In this document: one piece after another, positions 1-8,143 of the stretch
Layout: each line of letters starts with the position of its first letter
Numbering within the stretch: the stretch's first letter is position 1
From: an uncultured Clostridia bacterium
Lineage (GTDB): Bacteria; Bacillota; Clostridia; TANB77; CAG-508
Reading direction: 5' to 3'
Length of the DNA: 32,380 bases
Assembly: GCA_934167685.1 (NCBI GenBank)
Contig: CAKPLQ010000015.1
Span: 1-32,380, forward strand
The notes under the pieces: generated by a model
Database searches by the model: none
Told to the model about the DNA's origin: nothing
What the model saw: the letters and a program-made list of their open reading frames with translations, nothing else
Translations under genes and position numbers: made by a program

Positions 1-1236
1 TTAAAAGCAAAAGCCACAACAACATTAACAGTTACAGTAAAATTGTTAAAAACACCAATAGATGAAACAAAAGAAAATTTAAGCTCAGAAATAGGAGTAA
101 GTATAACAGCAGAGCCAAAACAAGTGGGAGAAGAAGCAAATGGAGGTTCATCAACTATAACAAGCAATCAAATAGCAACTAGTCCATATTTACCAACAGG
201 CTTTACACAAGTAGAAGGAACAAATTTATCAAATGGATTAACAATCCAAGATAGTAAAGGAAATCAATATGTGTGGGTAGAAGTGCCAATGAAAAATATG
301 GTATATCAAACAGCAGGGTTAGGAATAACAAGTTTTACAGATGAAGAATATACAAAAATTGAAACAGATTTACATACATATACAAGTAGTTATATTGGTG
401 CTACTGTTAAACCAAGGGCATTTATGAATGAAAATAAAACAACTAAAATAGAAGCACAAAAACTTATTTATACAAATGAGTATCAAACCAAAGTGCAAAA
501 AACAGTATTCGATGGTAATGTGGTACAGGATATATACTCATCAGATGAGGCAACAGGATTAACGAGTGAACAATATTATGAATTAAAGAAAAAGATGTTA
601 AAAAGTGTATATCAAAATGGAGGATTTTATGTAGGAAAATATGAGACAGGGATAGAAGATGCACCAAAAACAGACGGTTCATCATCAACAGTACCAACAG
701 AAACACCAGTAATAAAACAAAATGCATATCCATATAATTTTGTAACATGTAGTCAAGCACAAACATTAGCAAGCAGTATGGAATCAGGAAGTTATAATAG
801 TAGTTTAATGTTTGGAGTACAATGGAATTTAGTATTAAAATATTTAGAAAGCAAAGGAACAGCACAAGCAGATTTAAAAACAGATAGTACAAACTGGGGA
901 AATTACATGAATAATTTATGGAATATAACAAATGCAAAATCCAAGTATTTAACAAATGGTGATTCGAGTTGGACAAGTGGAGCATATGGAGAAAAAACAG
1001 GAAATACAGTTATATTGTTATCAACAGGAGCGAGTGACGTATTTAGCAAACAAGGAATATATGATTTAGCAGGAAATGTATCAGAATGGACATTTGAATT
1101 TACTTTTGACTTTAACTATCCATGCGCTTTGCGAGGAGGACACTGTAGTGATAGCAATTGTAACGCGGGTTATGGAGATGGTAAATCTCCTAGCAGTTGG
1201 TCAAAGTATGTTGGTTTCCGTGTTGCACTTTACTAA
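1..1236 (+). CDS. Surface-type protein with SUMF1/FGE-like C-terminal domain (5' partial)
   Basis: The reading frame is open to the first base of the window, so the true start lies upstream; the in-frame TTG at 43 is not needed as a start and has no ribosome site. The visible part contains a YVWVEVP segment (about nt 268-288) and, near the end, GNVSEWT, LRGGHCS and KYVGFRVA. This is the C-terminal core pattern of formylglycine-generating-enzyme-like (SUMF1/DUF323) domains. In uncultured Clostridia such domains often end secreted or pilin-like proteins, where they probably act as a C-type-lectin-like fold rather than as an oxidase; that role is inference. The region before the domain is Ser/Thr/Lys rich. 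No terminator is evident between its stop and the next promoter at 1264. Confidence 0.75.
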   Translation, partial: LKAKATTTLTVTVKLLKTPIDETKENLSSEIGVSITAEPKQVGEEANGGSSTITSNQIATSPYLPTGFTQVEGTNLSNGLTIQDSKGNQYVWVEVPMKNMVYQTAGLGITSFTDEEYTKIETDLHTYTSSYIGATVKPRAFMNENKTTKIEAQKLIYTNEYQTKVQKTVFDGNVVQDIYSSDEATGLTSEQYYELKKKMLKSVYQNGGFYVGKYETGIEDAPKTDGSSSTVPTETPVIKQNAYPYNFVTCSQAQTLASSMESGSYNSSLMFGVQWNLVLKYLESKGTAQADLKTDSTNWGNYMNNLWNITNAKSKYLTNGDSSWTSGAYGEKTGNTVILLSTGASDVFSKQGIYDLAGNVSEWTFEFTFDFNYPCALRGGHCSDSNCNAGYGDGKSPSSWSKYVGFRVALY

Positions 1237-1263
1237 AAAAGCAAATTAAAAATAAAAAACTGG

Positions 1264-1292
1264 TTTACATTTAAAAAAACAAATGTTATAAT
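1264..1292 (+). promoter_or_regulatory. Sigma-A type promoter for the gene at 1319
   Basis: TTTACA (1264-1269), a 17-nt spacer, then a perfect TATAAT (1287-1292). It lies 27 nt before the ATG of the next gene, which is preceded by a GGAGG ribosome site. Confidence 0.75.
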
Positions 1293-1318
1293 TAAAGAAA
1301 TTAATATGGAGGATACAA

Positions 1319-2230
1319 ATGATAAATTTTGCGGATAAAGAGAATATTACAAAATTAATAGAATTAGAAAAAATTTCTTTAAAATCAACATTAGACATTC
1401 AAAAAAATTTAAATAAGCAAATATTAATATTTATAAAAAATTTTATGGCAAATGTAACATTTTCAAGTGATATAAATCCTAATGATGAAGCATTTTATTA
1501 TTTGAATAAGTCAACAGAAGCATTAAGCAAATCAAATTCAAATATAACAAACCTGAAGAAATTATTAGAAGACCTTGAAAAAATAAAAGTTGCAGATGAA
1601 AATTTAGAAACAAATGTTGAAAAATATAATAATGACTTTAAAGAAAATATAGATTCAATATATACAAGTACAGAAGTAATAGAAAAATTTGTGCACGAAA
1701 TAAATACAGCAGACCTTACAAAATTAGCACAAGATTTAACAGTAGAAAAAGAAGAAGAACAAGAAGATATTATAAGTAGCAAAGATTTAGAAATTAGTTA
1801 TATTGAAAATACACTTGTAATATCAGAAGAACAGAAAAAGGTAATTTTACCATATACAATAAATCAATTAAAAGAAACATTATTAAAAAATAATACAGAA
1901 TATTCTTCACTTCAAGATGTAATAGATAAGGTATATACTAAACCAATCAATTATTATAGATTTTCAGCAATTGCTAGATTTAAGGAAACATATAAATTAG
2001 TTAGAGAAAAAGAAAAGAAACCAAGAGCTAAAGCATTAGAATTAGCATTTGAATTGTTATTAAATTATAATTTACATCCTGCAATAATTACAGCATGCAA
2101 GTCATTAGATGAATTAGATGTATATTTAGCTTGCTTAGAAGATAATACTTTAGATGAATTCGGATTTTTTGATATTAAATATGAGATTCCATTAGCAATA
2201 CCTAAACATTCTAAGAATGAAATAATATAG
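1319..2230 (+). CDS. Hypothetical helical/coiled-coil protein
   Basis: A 303-residue protein with no membrane segment or signal peptide, so probably cytoplasmic. Residues 1-180 are rich in Leu, Lys, Asn and Glu with heptad-like spacing, followed by an acidic linker (EKEEEQEDI) and a more compact helical C-terminal part from about 195 containing basic patches such as KEKKPRAKA. I recognise no family. The ATG at 1319 is chosen because GGAGG sits just upstream and a strong promoter ends at 1292. It is monocistronic, with its own terminator at 2233-2278, and lies between a surface protein and the large export operon. That placement is the only hint to its role. Confidence 0.8.
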   Translation: MINFADKENITKLIELEKISLKSTLDIQKNLNKQILIFIKNFMANVTFSSDINPNDEAFYYLNKSTEALSKSNSNITNLKKLLEDLEKIKVADENLETNVEKYNNDFKENIDSIYTSTEVIEKFVHEINTADLTKLAQDLTVEKEEEQEDIISSKDLEISYIENTLVISEEQKKVILPYTINQLKETLLKNNTEYSSLQDVIDKVYTKPINYYRFSAIARFKETYKLVREKEKKPRAKALELAFELLLNYNLHPAIITACKSLDELDVYLACLEDNTLDEFGFFDIKYEIPLAIPKHSKNEII

Positions 2231-2232
2231 TA

Positions 2233-2278
2233 AAAGAGCAAACTTTTTAGAATAAGATAAAAAGTTTACTCTTTTTTT
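2233..2278 (+). terminator. Rho-independent terminator
   Basis: Inverted repeat 2233-2248 / 2259-2274 (AAAGAGCAAACTTTTT against AAAAAGTTTACTCTTT, one mismatch) followed by a run of T to 2278, directly after the stop codon at 2230. Confidence 0.85.
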
Positions 2279-2324
2279 GGTAGAAAAAACCATGTCTAAA
2301 AGTTGCAAAAAATGCAAAAAAATA

Positions 2325-2353
2325 TTGAAAAAAAGAAAACGTTATGATATAGT
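2325..2353 (+). promoter_or_regulatory. Promoter of the first export operon
   Basis: TTGAAA (2325-2330), 17-nt spacer, TATAGT (2348-2353), 29 nt before the ATG at 2383. The next genes follow with tiny gaps or overlaps and no visible terminator until 10461-10492, so this promoter may drive the whole 2383-10475 set. Two adjacent TGCAAAAAA copies (2304-2321) lie just upstream. Confidence 0.75.
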
Positions 2354-2382
2354 AAAAAAAAATACATAAGGAGGAAAATAGA

Positions 2383-2910
2383 ATGAAAAAAATAATAGCA
2401 AACATTCTAATAATTGTTTATATGATAATAGCTATAGCGTTAACTATATTATTACTATCGTATAATGAATTTAAAGTAACTGAAATCGGAGGAAATACAT
2501 TACTTATCATAAAAGACAATGATTTATCACCAGAATATAATAAAGGAGAATTAGTAATTATAAATAGCGAAGACAGTGTAAAAGTAGGACAAAAAGTATT
2601 TTATTATGATTCAAATGATTCAAAAATAAAAATAAAGGAGGGAACAGTAGAAGAAATAGAGCAATTAACAAGTAAAGACACGGCATATACATTAGATGGA
2701 GAAAAAAAGATTGCTGGAAAATATGTAATTGGAGCAACAGAAAATGCTCAAGTTATTCAAAAAGCAGGAACAATACTAAGTGTGCTAGAATCTAAATGGG
2801 GATTTCTATTAGTAATAGTATTACCAGCTTTATTATTAGTAATTAATCAAATAGGAGTTGTATTCGAGGGAGTAAAAGAAGCCAAAAAAGAAAGCAAACA
2901 AGAAGTTTGA
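2383..2910 (+). CDS. Signal peptidase I-like protein, catalytic serine replaced (pseudo-peptidase)
   Basis: A 175-residue protein with an N-terminal membrane helix (about 5-26), a soluble core, and a second helix (about 139-161). The segment around residues 44-60 (DNDLSPEYNKGELVII) lines up without gaps with the GSMSPTIEVGDVVI box of the intact peptidase encoded at 3583, but the serine position is Asp47. The His-containing THR box and the GDxNxxED box are also absent. From family knowledge, ER/SipW-type signal peptidases need Ser-His-Asp, so this copy should not cleave leaders. It opens the operon, with AGGAGG ahead of the ATG. A scaffolding or substrate-presenting role for the fibre proteins that follow is inference; simple decay is the alternative, but the frame is intact. 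Confidence 0.75.
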   Translation: MKKIIANILIIVYMIIAIALTILLLSYNEFKVTEIGGNTLLIIKDNDLSPEYNKGELVIINSEDSVKVGQKVFYYDSNDSKIKIKEGTVEEIEQLTSKDTAYTLDGEKKIAGKYVIGATENAQVIQKAGTILSVLESKWGFLLVIVLPALLLVINQIGVVFEGVKEAKKESKQEV

Positions 2911-2931
2911 ATTTTTAAGGACTGATTGAAA

Positions 2932-3555
2932 ATGAAAAATAACAAAGGAATAGTAACAGTATTAATTTTATTAGGTATGAGTGTGTTAACAATATTAATT
3001 TATAGAATGGTGAGTATATACGCAATATTTCAAAGTGATGTCGAAGCAAATGTCAAATTTAAAAACGGAGTTTGGAATATCGAAGTAAATGGAACAAAGA
3101 TTTCCACAGGAATACAAAAAGACTTTGTTATAGACAAAATAGATATAGAAGAAGATGAGCATACCATGCCTGGAAAAATTTCTCCGGGATTATCAGGAAA
3201 GTTTAAAATAGCAATAAATCCGGAGAACACAAATGTATCAATGAGATATGATATTACACTAAATCAAGAAGAATTAAAAAATGGTAGTGTAACAATAAAA
3301 TCAGTTGAAGAAACTGCAAATGGAGCAAAACTAATAAAAACAGGAGAGAATATATATACAGGAATAATCACATTAGAAGATATACAAAAGGGAGTTGCAC
3401 ATGAGATAGAAATGAGAGTGGAATGGACTGATGAAGAACAAAATAATAAGATAGATACCGAATTAGGAACCAATAAAGAAGTAAGACAATTTCAAATTCC
3501 AGTAACATTTCGTGCAATTCAATATTCTGGAGAAGAAATAGTACCTGCAACGTAA
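2932..3555 (+). CDS. TasA/camelysin-like secreted fibre protein
   Basis: A protein of 207 residues with a short basic N-terminus and a membrane/leader helix (about 6-27) ending in SIYAIF, followed by the VKFKNGVWNIEV segment. The pattern YA(x)F, about 12 residues, then (I/V)xxWN(I/V) recurs in the proteins at 9882 and 10472 and resembles leaders handled by SipW-type peptidases. The rest alternates in a beta-strand manner (PGLSGKFKIAI, MRYDITLNQEEL), as in TasA/CalY-like subunits. ATG 2932 is preferred over the in-frame TTG at 2926 because AAGGA at 2917-2921 is better spaced from the ATG. The dead peptidase homologue lies upstream and an active one 27 nt downstream. Confidence in the exact family is moderate; export is likely. 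Confidence 0.7.
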   Translation: MKNNKGIVTVLILLGMSVLTILIYRMVSIYAIFQSDVEANVKFKNGVWNIEVNGTKISTGIQKDFVIDKIDIEEDEHTMPGKISPGLSGKFKIAINPENTNVSMRYDITLNQEELKNGSVTIKSVEETANGAKLIKTGENIYTGIITLEDIQKGVAHEIEMRVEWTDEEQNNKIDTELGTNKEVRQFQIPVTFRAIQYSGEEIVPAT

Positions 3556-3582
3556 AAAATATAAAATGGGAGTAAAGTAGTT

Positions 3583-4086
3583 ATGACAAAGGTAATAAGT
3601 TTTATTTTAAATACGTTTTTAGTAATAATTACAGTAATAATTATTATAGGTGCATATTATATGTATCAGATAAAGATACAAAAAAAAGATTATGCAAATC
3701 TATTTGGATATAGTTTATTTGAAGTTGCTACAGGAAGTATGTCGCCTACAATAGAAGTTGGAGATGTTGTAATTACTAAAATAACTAAAGAAGTAAATGA
3801 AAATGATATAATAGTATATATGGATGGGAAAAATATTATAACTCATAGATTGATTGAAAAAAATGGTGATAAGATAATAACTAGAGGAGATGCTAATAAT
3901 AGTGAGGATAAGCCAGTAGAAGAAAAAATGATAATAGGAGTGGTTATAAAAGTAATTCCGAAATTAGGAACATGGCAACAAATATTGTCATCGCCAGAAG
4001 TTTTAACACTAATAATTATATTAATACTAATTTTAAGTGCTATATATATGTATACTTCAAAAACGGAGGAAAAAAATGAAAAATAA
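3583..4086 (+). CDS. Signal peptidase I, ER/SipW type
   Basis: A 167-residue membrane peptidase that removes leader peptides on the outer face of the membrane. Helix 1 spans about residues 5-27 and helix 2 about 136-157. Catalytic boxes are intact: GSMSPT with Ser52, THRL with His88 (His in place of the bacterial Lys, typical of SipW, archaeal and ER enzymes) and RGDANNSED with Asp103/Asp109. The length is usual for the family. It is flanked by secreted beta proteins, which makes them its probable substrates. Its end overlaps the next gene by 11 bp, indicating translational coupling. The family call is strong; the substrate assignment is inference from context. Confidence 0.92.
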   Translation: MTKVISFILNTFLVIITVIIIIGAYYMYQIKIQKKDYANLFGYSLFEVATGSMSPTIEVGDVVITKITKEVNENDIIVYMDGKNIITHRLIEKNGDKIITRGDANNSEDKPVEEKMIIGVVIKVIPKLGTWQQILSSPEVLTLIIILILILSAIYMYTSKTEEKNEK

Positions 4087-4660
4087 AAAAGACAAAAGAG
4101 TATTTATAAAAGCATTAATTATTATTTTAGGGATAATAGTTGCAACAAGACTCTTTGTGTTGATTTTAGCAAGATATGAAAGTATGTCAAACTCGGTAGC
4201 AAATGTTGATGTGGCATTTTATGTATTAAAAGATGATTATAAAACAATGACAACAAATTTGGATTCTCTATTGCCACAAGATGATGCATATATATATACT
4301 TTTTCAATAGGAAATCAAGATGGAACACAAACAGCTGAGGTTGATTTAGAATATGAGTTAACAATAAGAACAACAACAAATTTACCATTAACATATGAAT
4401 TGTATATGAATCAGCAATATACAGATTCTAATGCACAAAATATAATAACAGAAAATAAAATCGAGGCAGATGAGCAAGGAACATATTTTAGAAAATTGTT
4501 AACAGATAAAGTAAGTTTATCATATAAAGTAGCAACAACAAATCAATATCAACTAGTAGTTCATTTTCCGAAAGAATATAATACAGAGAATTACCAAGAT
4601 ATTATAGAATTAATAGAAATAACAGTAGATTCTCATCAAGTAATAGGAAAGGAAAGCTGA
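4076..4660 (+). CDS. Secreted beta-rich protein, fibre-subunit-like
   Basis: A 194-residue protein. The ATG at 4076 is chosen over a TTG at 4037 because GGAGGA (4065-4070) sits at correct spacing; this makes an 11-bp overlap with the signal peptidase gene. A basic N-terminus precedes a membrane helix (about 9-30) ending near LARYES, then NVDVAFYVL and a beta-rich body with VDLEYELTIRT and LPLTYELYMN. These alternating patterns resemble TasA/CalY-type subunits, although sequence similarity is weak by eye. There is no anchor motif. The stop TGA overlaps the ATG of the next gene (TGATG), so the two are coupled. Confidence 0.65.
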   Translation: MKNKKDKRVFIKALIIILGIIVATRLFVLILARYESMSNSVANVDVAFYVLKDDYKTMTTNLDSLLPQDDAYIYTFSIGNQDGTQTAEVDLEYELTIRTTTNLPLTYELYMNQQYTDSNAQNIITENKIEADEQGTYFRKLLTDKVSLSYKVATTNQYQLVVHFPKEYNTENYQDIIELIEITVDSHQVIGKES

Positions 4661-5574
4661 TGAAACGAAAATATAACAAAAGGCAAATATTAATTAGAAT
4701 TGCAATATTATTAATGTTGAGTTCATTTGTTGTAATTTTTGGAAGATATGTTACTAAAAATATTAATAATTTTTTTGTTAGAAGTAAGGAATTTTACTTT
4801 TATAGTGATAAATTAACAGAAAAAAAGTCAATATTTCAGGTAGAAAACTGGTCTGGAGTAGATGATTATACTATAACTGTAAATATGAATAGCAGAAAAA
4901 ATAATATTGAAGCAGCTACATATGATATAGGATATAACATAAAATATAAATGTTCTGCAAATGCAATATGCCAATTAAGCAAAGAAAGTGGAATAATAAA
5001 AAAAGAAACAAATACAGACTTTTTTAATTTAACTATAACACCAAACAAGCAATTACAAACTGGAGATAAAGTGGTAGTAGAAATAGAAGCAACATCTAAC
5101 ACTGGATATCAAAAAACTATAAAAGGTAATTTTACATTAGTTGTAGGACAAGAAAATTTAACATATCAAATAACAGATGCAACAGAAAAACAATATATGG
5201 AATTAAGAATTACAAATACATTATCATATTATATAGTTGACGAGGCATTTGACCAATACACTCAAAATCAAAAGATAGATATAGATACATATTTAGCTCT
5301 TTCTGATGAACAAAAAAACAAATGTCATTCAGCAATAGTAAAAGTAGATTTTAACCCAGAAGAAATATTATTAGATAATACTAGTGAGAGTTATCAAAAA
5401 GCAACAAATATTGAAACAACCGTAATTAATGGTAAAACTTACATAAATAGTATGACATTAGCAATAGATGCGATATCGAGTGAGGATATAAGATTTTATA
5501 AAGTAGATGAATCAAAAAATTATACATATCCAAATAACAATAATAAATCAGTTGTAACAATTACAAGTAAATAA
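4660..5574 (+). CDS. Membrane-leader protein with beta-sandwich-like extracellular region
   Basis: A 304-residue protein: basic N-terminus, one membrane helix (about 11-27, ending GRYVTK), then an extracellular region with Ig-like strand patterns such as YTITVNM, YDIGYNIKYKC and GDKVVVEIEATSN. Two cysteines (KYKCSANAICQL) are close enough to form a local disulfide. The leader end (FGRYVTK) parallels LARYES in the preceding protein. No catalytic motif or wall anchor is seen. Start and upstream stop share the TGATG overlap. It is probably a larger or minor component of the same extracellular structure; that is inference from position and architecture. The C-terminus is Asn/Lys rich. Confidence 0.6.
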   Translation: MKRKYNKRQILIRIAILLMLSSFVVIFGRYVTKNINNFFVRSKEFYFYSDKLTEKKSIFQVENWSGVDDYTITVNMNSRKNNIEAATYDIGYNIKYKCSANAICQLSKESGIIKKETNTDFFNLTITPNKQLQTGDKVVVEIEATSNTGYQKTIKGNFTLVVGQENLTYQITDATEKQYMELRITNTLSYYIVDEAFDQYTQNQKIDIDTYLALSDEQKNKCHSAIVKVDFNPEEILLDNTSESYQKATNIETTVINGKTYINSMTLAIDAISSEDIRFYKVDESKNYTYPNNNNKSVVTITSK

Positions 5575-5588
5575 ATGGAGGAAAAGTT

Positions 5589-6590
5589 ATGACAATAAAC
5601 ATTATGGAACAATATATAGAAATAACCAAAAAACAGATAGAAGAATATATGAAATTAGTGTTTAAAGATAAATTTAACAAAGGATATTGTGAATTATTTA
5701 CTGAAAGATATATAAATATTCGTTATTATAATTATTATGAAAACGAAGTTATTGAAACAATGAGAAGAAAAATATTAAATCATTTAAAACAAGTAGGAGA
5801 AGATATAATAATTAATAATATAAATGATAGAGAATTAATAGAAAATATGAGAATATTTTTTTATTATGTTTTGTATTTTGATGATGTTGTATATTATAAA
5901 GACTTAAAAAATAAAATACAACAAATCTCAAAAATAAGAGAAAGGATATATGGATATAGTTCAGAACAATTTACAGACGAATTATATGAAAAAATGCAAG
6001 AATATATGAAACAAAAAAAAGAGATTATGAATAGATTCTTGTCAGATAATTTTTTTATAAAATTAACCAACTATCCTGATAAAACTAAAATATTTAGAGT
6101 TAATTTAAAATATAAAAATATAAAATTTCCACTAGAATATAGTGAGTTTGCGATAAATAAGGCATTTCAAGTTGGATTAATGGCAGAAGACAAATTAGTA
6201 GTGGAATACTATCTTGCAGTAATACAAATATTAAAAGATATTTTAAAGCTAAATTTCAAAAGAAAATATATTTTAGAATTTGCAGACACTTTGCTAAAAA
6301 AACCTAAAAAAATAAAAAGCATATTAAATATTATAAGTAGTTCTGCAGTACAAGATAAGGTTAGCTTAAAAATAAGATATGAGTATTTTGTTCAAAACAA
6401 AGAAACAGTATATGAATTAATGAGAAATGGATATAAAATAACCATAATATTAGACAATTCTTTTGATGTTACATTTAAAAATATAGAGACTTTACAGATG
6501 TTTGAATTTGTTATAATAAGCAGAGAATTAAAGGAATATAGTGAAATAAAACAAAACATTAAAGAATTGAAAAACATTATAGAAATATGA
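5589..6590 (+). CDS. Hypothetical cytoplasmic protein preceding the McrB-type ATPase
   Basis: A 333-residue protein without signal peptide or membrane segment, strongly charged and helical, rich in Lys, Ile, Asn and Tyr. I see no recognisable catalytic motif. The last third has a mixed alpha/beta look (YKITIILDNSFDVTF, FEFVIISRELKEY). GGAGG at 5577-5581 supports the ATG at 5589. It ends 8 nt before the AAA+ gene, whose ribosome site overlaps its stop codon, so the two are probably made together. It may be an adaptor for the ATPase/DUF2357 pair; this rests only on gene order. Confidence 0.7.
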   Translation: MTINIMEQYIEITKKQIEEYMKLVFKDKFNKGYCELFTERYINIRYYNYYENEVIETMRRKILNHLKQVGEDIIINNINDRELIENMRIFFYYVLYFDDVVYYKDLKNKIQQISKIRERIYGYSSEQFTDELYEKMQEYMKQKKEIMNRFLSDNFFIKLTNYPDKTKIFRVNLKYKNIKFPLEYSEFAINKAFQVGLMAEDKLVVEYYLAVIQILKDILKLNFKRKYILEFADTLLKKPKKIKSILNIISSSAVQDKVSLKIRYEYFVQNKETVYELMRNGYKITIILDNSFDVTFKNIETLQMFEFVIISRELKEYSEIKQNIKELKNIIEI

Positions 6591-6598
6591 GGTAAAAG

Positions 6599-8125
6599 AT
6601 GGAAGTATTTACAAGATTTTTATACGCATTTTTATCACAAGTCTTTTTAGGATTTACAACAATGTTAAAAGGGATTGGGACAGGAATTACGCAATTATTT
6701 GATATAAAAACATATCAAGAAGTATTAAATACATATAAAGGAGATTTATCTATTCCAGAATGGGGACTAGTAATTTTAGTAATAGTATTTATGTTTGTAT
6801 TTGTTGCGCTTGTAATAGGACTTATATATTTATTAATTAGAAAATACCTAAAATTTAGAAAAAGCGCAATAGAACAAGACCAATTGTTAGATGAAGTAGC
6901 TAATTTAAATGGACAAGTAGCAACTTTAATGAAAGAAAAAGAAGAAATATTAGCTATGAAAGTATCTCAATTAGGATTAAAGCCAGATGAATCACCAACA
7001 ATAGATGGAAATCAAGAAAAAGATGAAGAATCTAATGATAATCCAGATATAAGATTCTCTAAATTAGACCAAATAGATAAATATTACGAAAATTATGAAG
7101 TTGTAAATTATGGAAATAATTTTACATTGCCAGAATTTTGTGCCAACTTTAGAAATTTTGCTGGTTCTAAATTGAGATTATATTATAAAGAAGAGATGGT
7201 AAGAGTATTTATAGCTGGACTAGCATCAACAAAATTAGTAATATTACAGGGTATTTCTGGTACAGGTAAAACGTCATTAGCATATGCATGGGGAAAATTT
7301 ATGAGACATAGTTCATGTGTTGCATCAGTTCAACCATCATGGAGAGATAGAACAGATATGTTCGGATATTTTAATGAGTTTACCAAGAAATTTAATGAAA
7401 CAGAAATGTTAAAAGAAATGTATATTGCAGGTTATACAGATGAAGTTTATACAGTAATATTAGACGAGATGAACTTGTCACGTGTTGAGTATTATTTTGC
7501 AGAAATGTTGTCAATTCTAGAAATGCCAAACAGAGATGAGTGGATAATAGAATTAGTACCAAATAGTTGGAAAACAGACCCTAAAAAAATAATAGATGGA
7601 AAAATAAAAGTACCGGCAAACATGTGGTATATAGGAACAATTAACAATGATGACTCTACATTTGCTGTAACAGATAAGGTATATGATAGAGCGATGCCGA
7701 TAGACATAAATGATAAGAGTGTACCTTTTGATGCAATACCAACAGAAGCACAAGGAATTAACTTCTCGTATTTGGATAATTTATTTAAAAAAGCAATTGA
7801 AGAGAATCCAATATCACAGTCAACATTAGATAAAATAGATGAAATGGATAACTATGTAATTCAACACTTCCGTATTGCTTTTGGTAATCGTATTGTTTCA
7901 CACATGAAAAAATTCGTGCCTGTATATGTAGCATGTGGAGGAGACGAAGTTGATGGTGTAGATTACTTTATTGCAAAGAAAATACTTAGAAAATTTGAAC
8001 AATTAAACTTGGCATATATAAAAGACGAAATAGACCCATATATTAATTTCTTAGATAAAACATTTGGAAAAAATAAAATGAAAGAATGTATAGAATATTT
8101 ATTAAGACTTAAGAAGATGGCATAA
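6599..8125 (+). CDS. Membrane-anchored McrB-type AAA+ ATPase
   Basis: A 508-residue protein. The N-terminal segment has a hydrophobic stretch (about 5-30) and a strong membrane helix (about 57-80), then a short coiled coil (about 86-115), an acidic linker, and an AAA+ domain from about 185. Walker A is GISGTGKTS (218-226). Walker B with the family-specific tail is VILDEMNLSRVEYYFAEML (from 286, Asp289/Glu290). The sensor region is GTINNDDST (346 on) and the arginine-finger region is DRAMPID (363 on). The DEMNLxRVE pattern is that of McrB-like NTPases rather than MoxR. McrB proteins usually pair with a McrC or DUF2357 partner, and one follows here. A membrane helix is not typical of classical McrB and suggests work at the envelope. 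Signal peptidase and fibre genes lie on both sides. Confidence 0.88.
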   Translation: MEVFTRFLYAFLSQVFLGFTTMLKGIGTGITQLFDIKTYQEVLNTYKGDLSIPEWGLVILVIVFMFVFVALVIGLIYLLIRKYLKFRKSAIEQDQLLDEVANLNGQVATLMKEKEEILAMKVSQLGLKPDESPTIDGNQEKDEESNDNPDIRFSKLDQIDKYYENYEVVNYGNNFTLPEFCANFRNFAGSKLRLYYKEEMVRVFIAGLASTKLVILQGISGTGKTSLAYAWGKFMRHSSCVASVQPSWRDRTDMFGYFNEFTKKFNETEMLKEMYIAGYTDEVYTVILDEMNLSRVEYYFAEMLSILEMPNRDEWIIELVPNSWKTDPKKIIDGKIKVPANMWYIGTINNDDSTFAVTDKVYDRAMPIDINDKSVPFDAIPTEAQGINFSYLDNLFKKAIEENPISQSTLDKIDEMDNYVIQHFRIAFGNRIVSHMKKFVPVYVACGGDEVDGVDYFIAKKILRKFEQLNLAYIKDEIDPYINFLDKTFGKNKMKECIEYLLRLKKMA

Positions 8126-8143
8126 TTAAAAGGAGGAAAAATC

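Noticed and set aside
464..985. Long minus-strand open frame opposite the first gene
   Set aside because: It is the antisense shadow of a well-supported gene; the product is a low-complexity Leu/His/Phe string with no ribosome site or domain.
2926..2931. TTG 2926 as start of the first fibre gene
   Set aside because: The AAGGA ribosome site is only 4 nt away, whereas the ATG at 2932 has normal spacing and a typical leader start.
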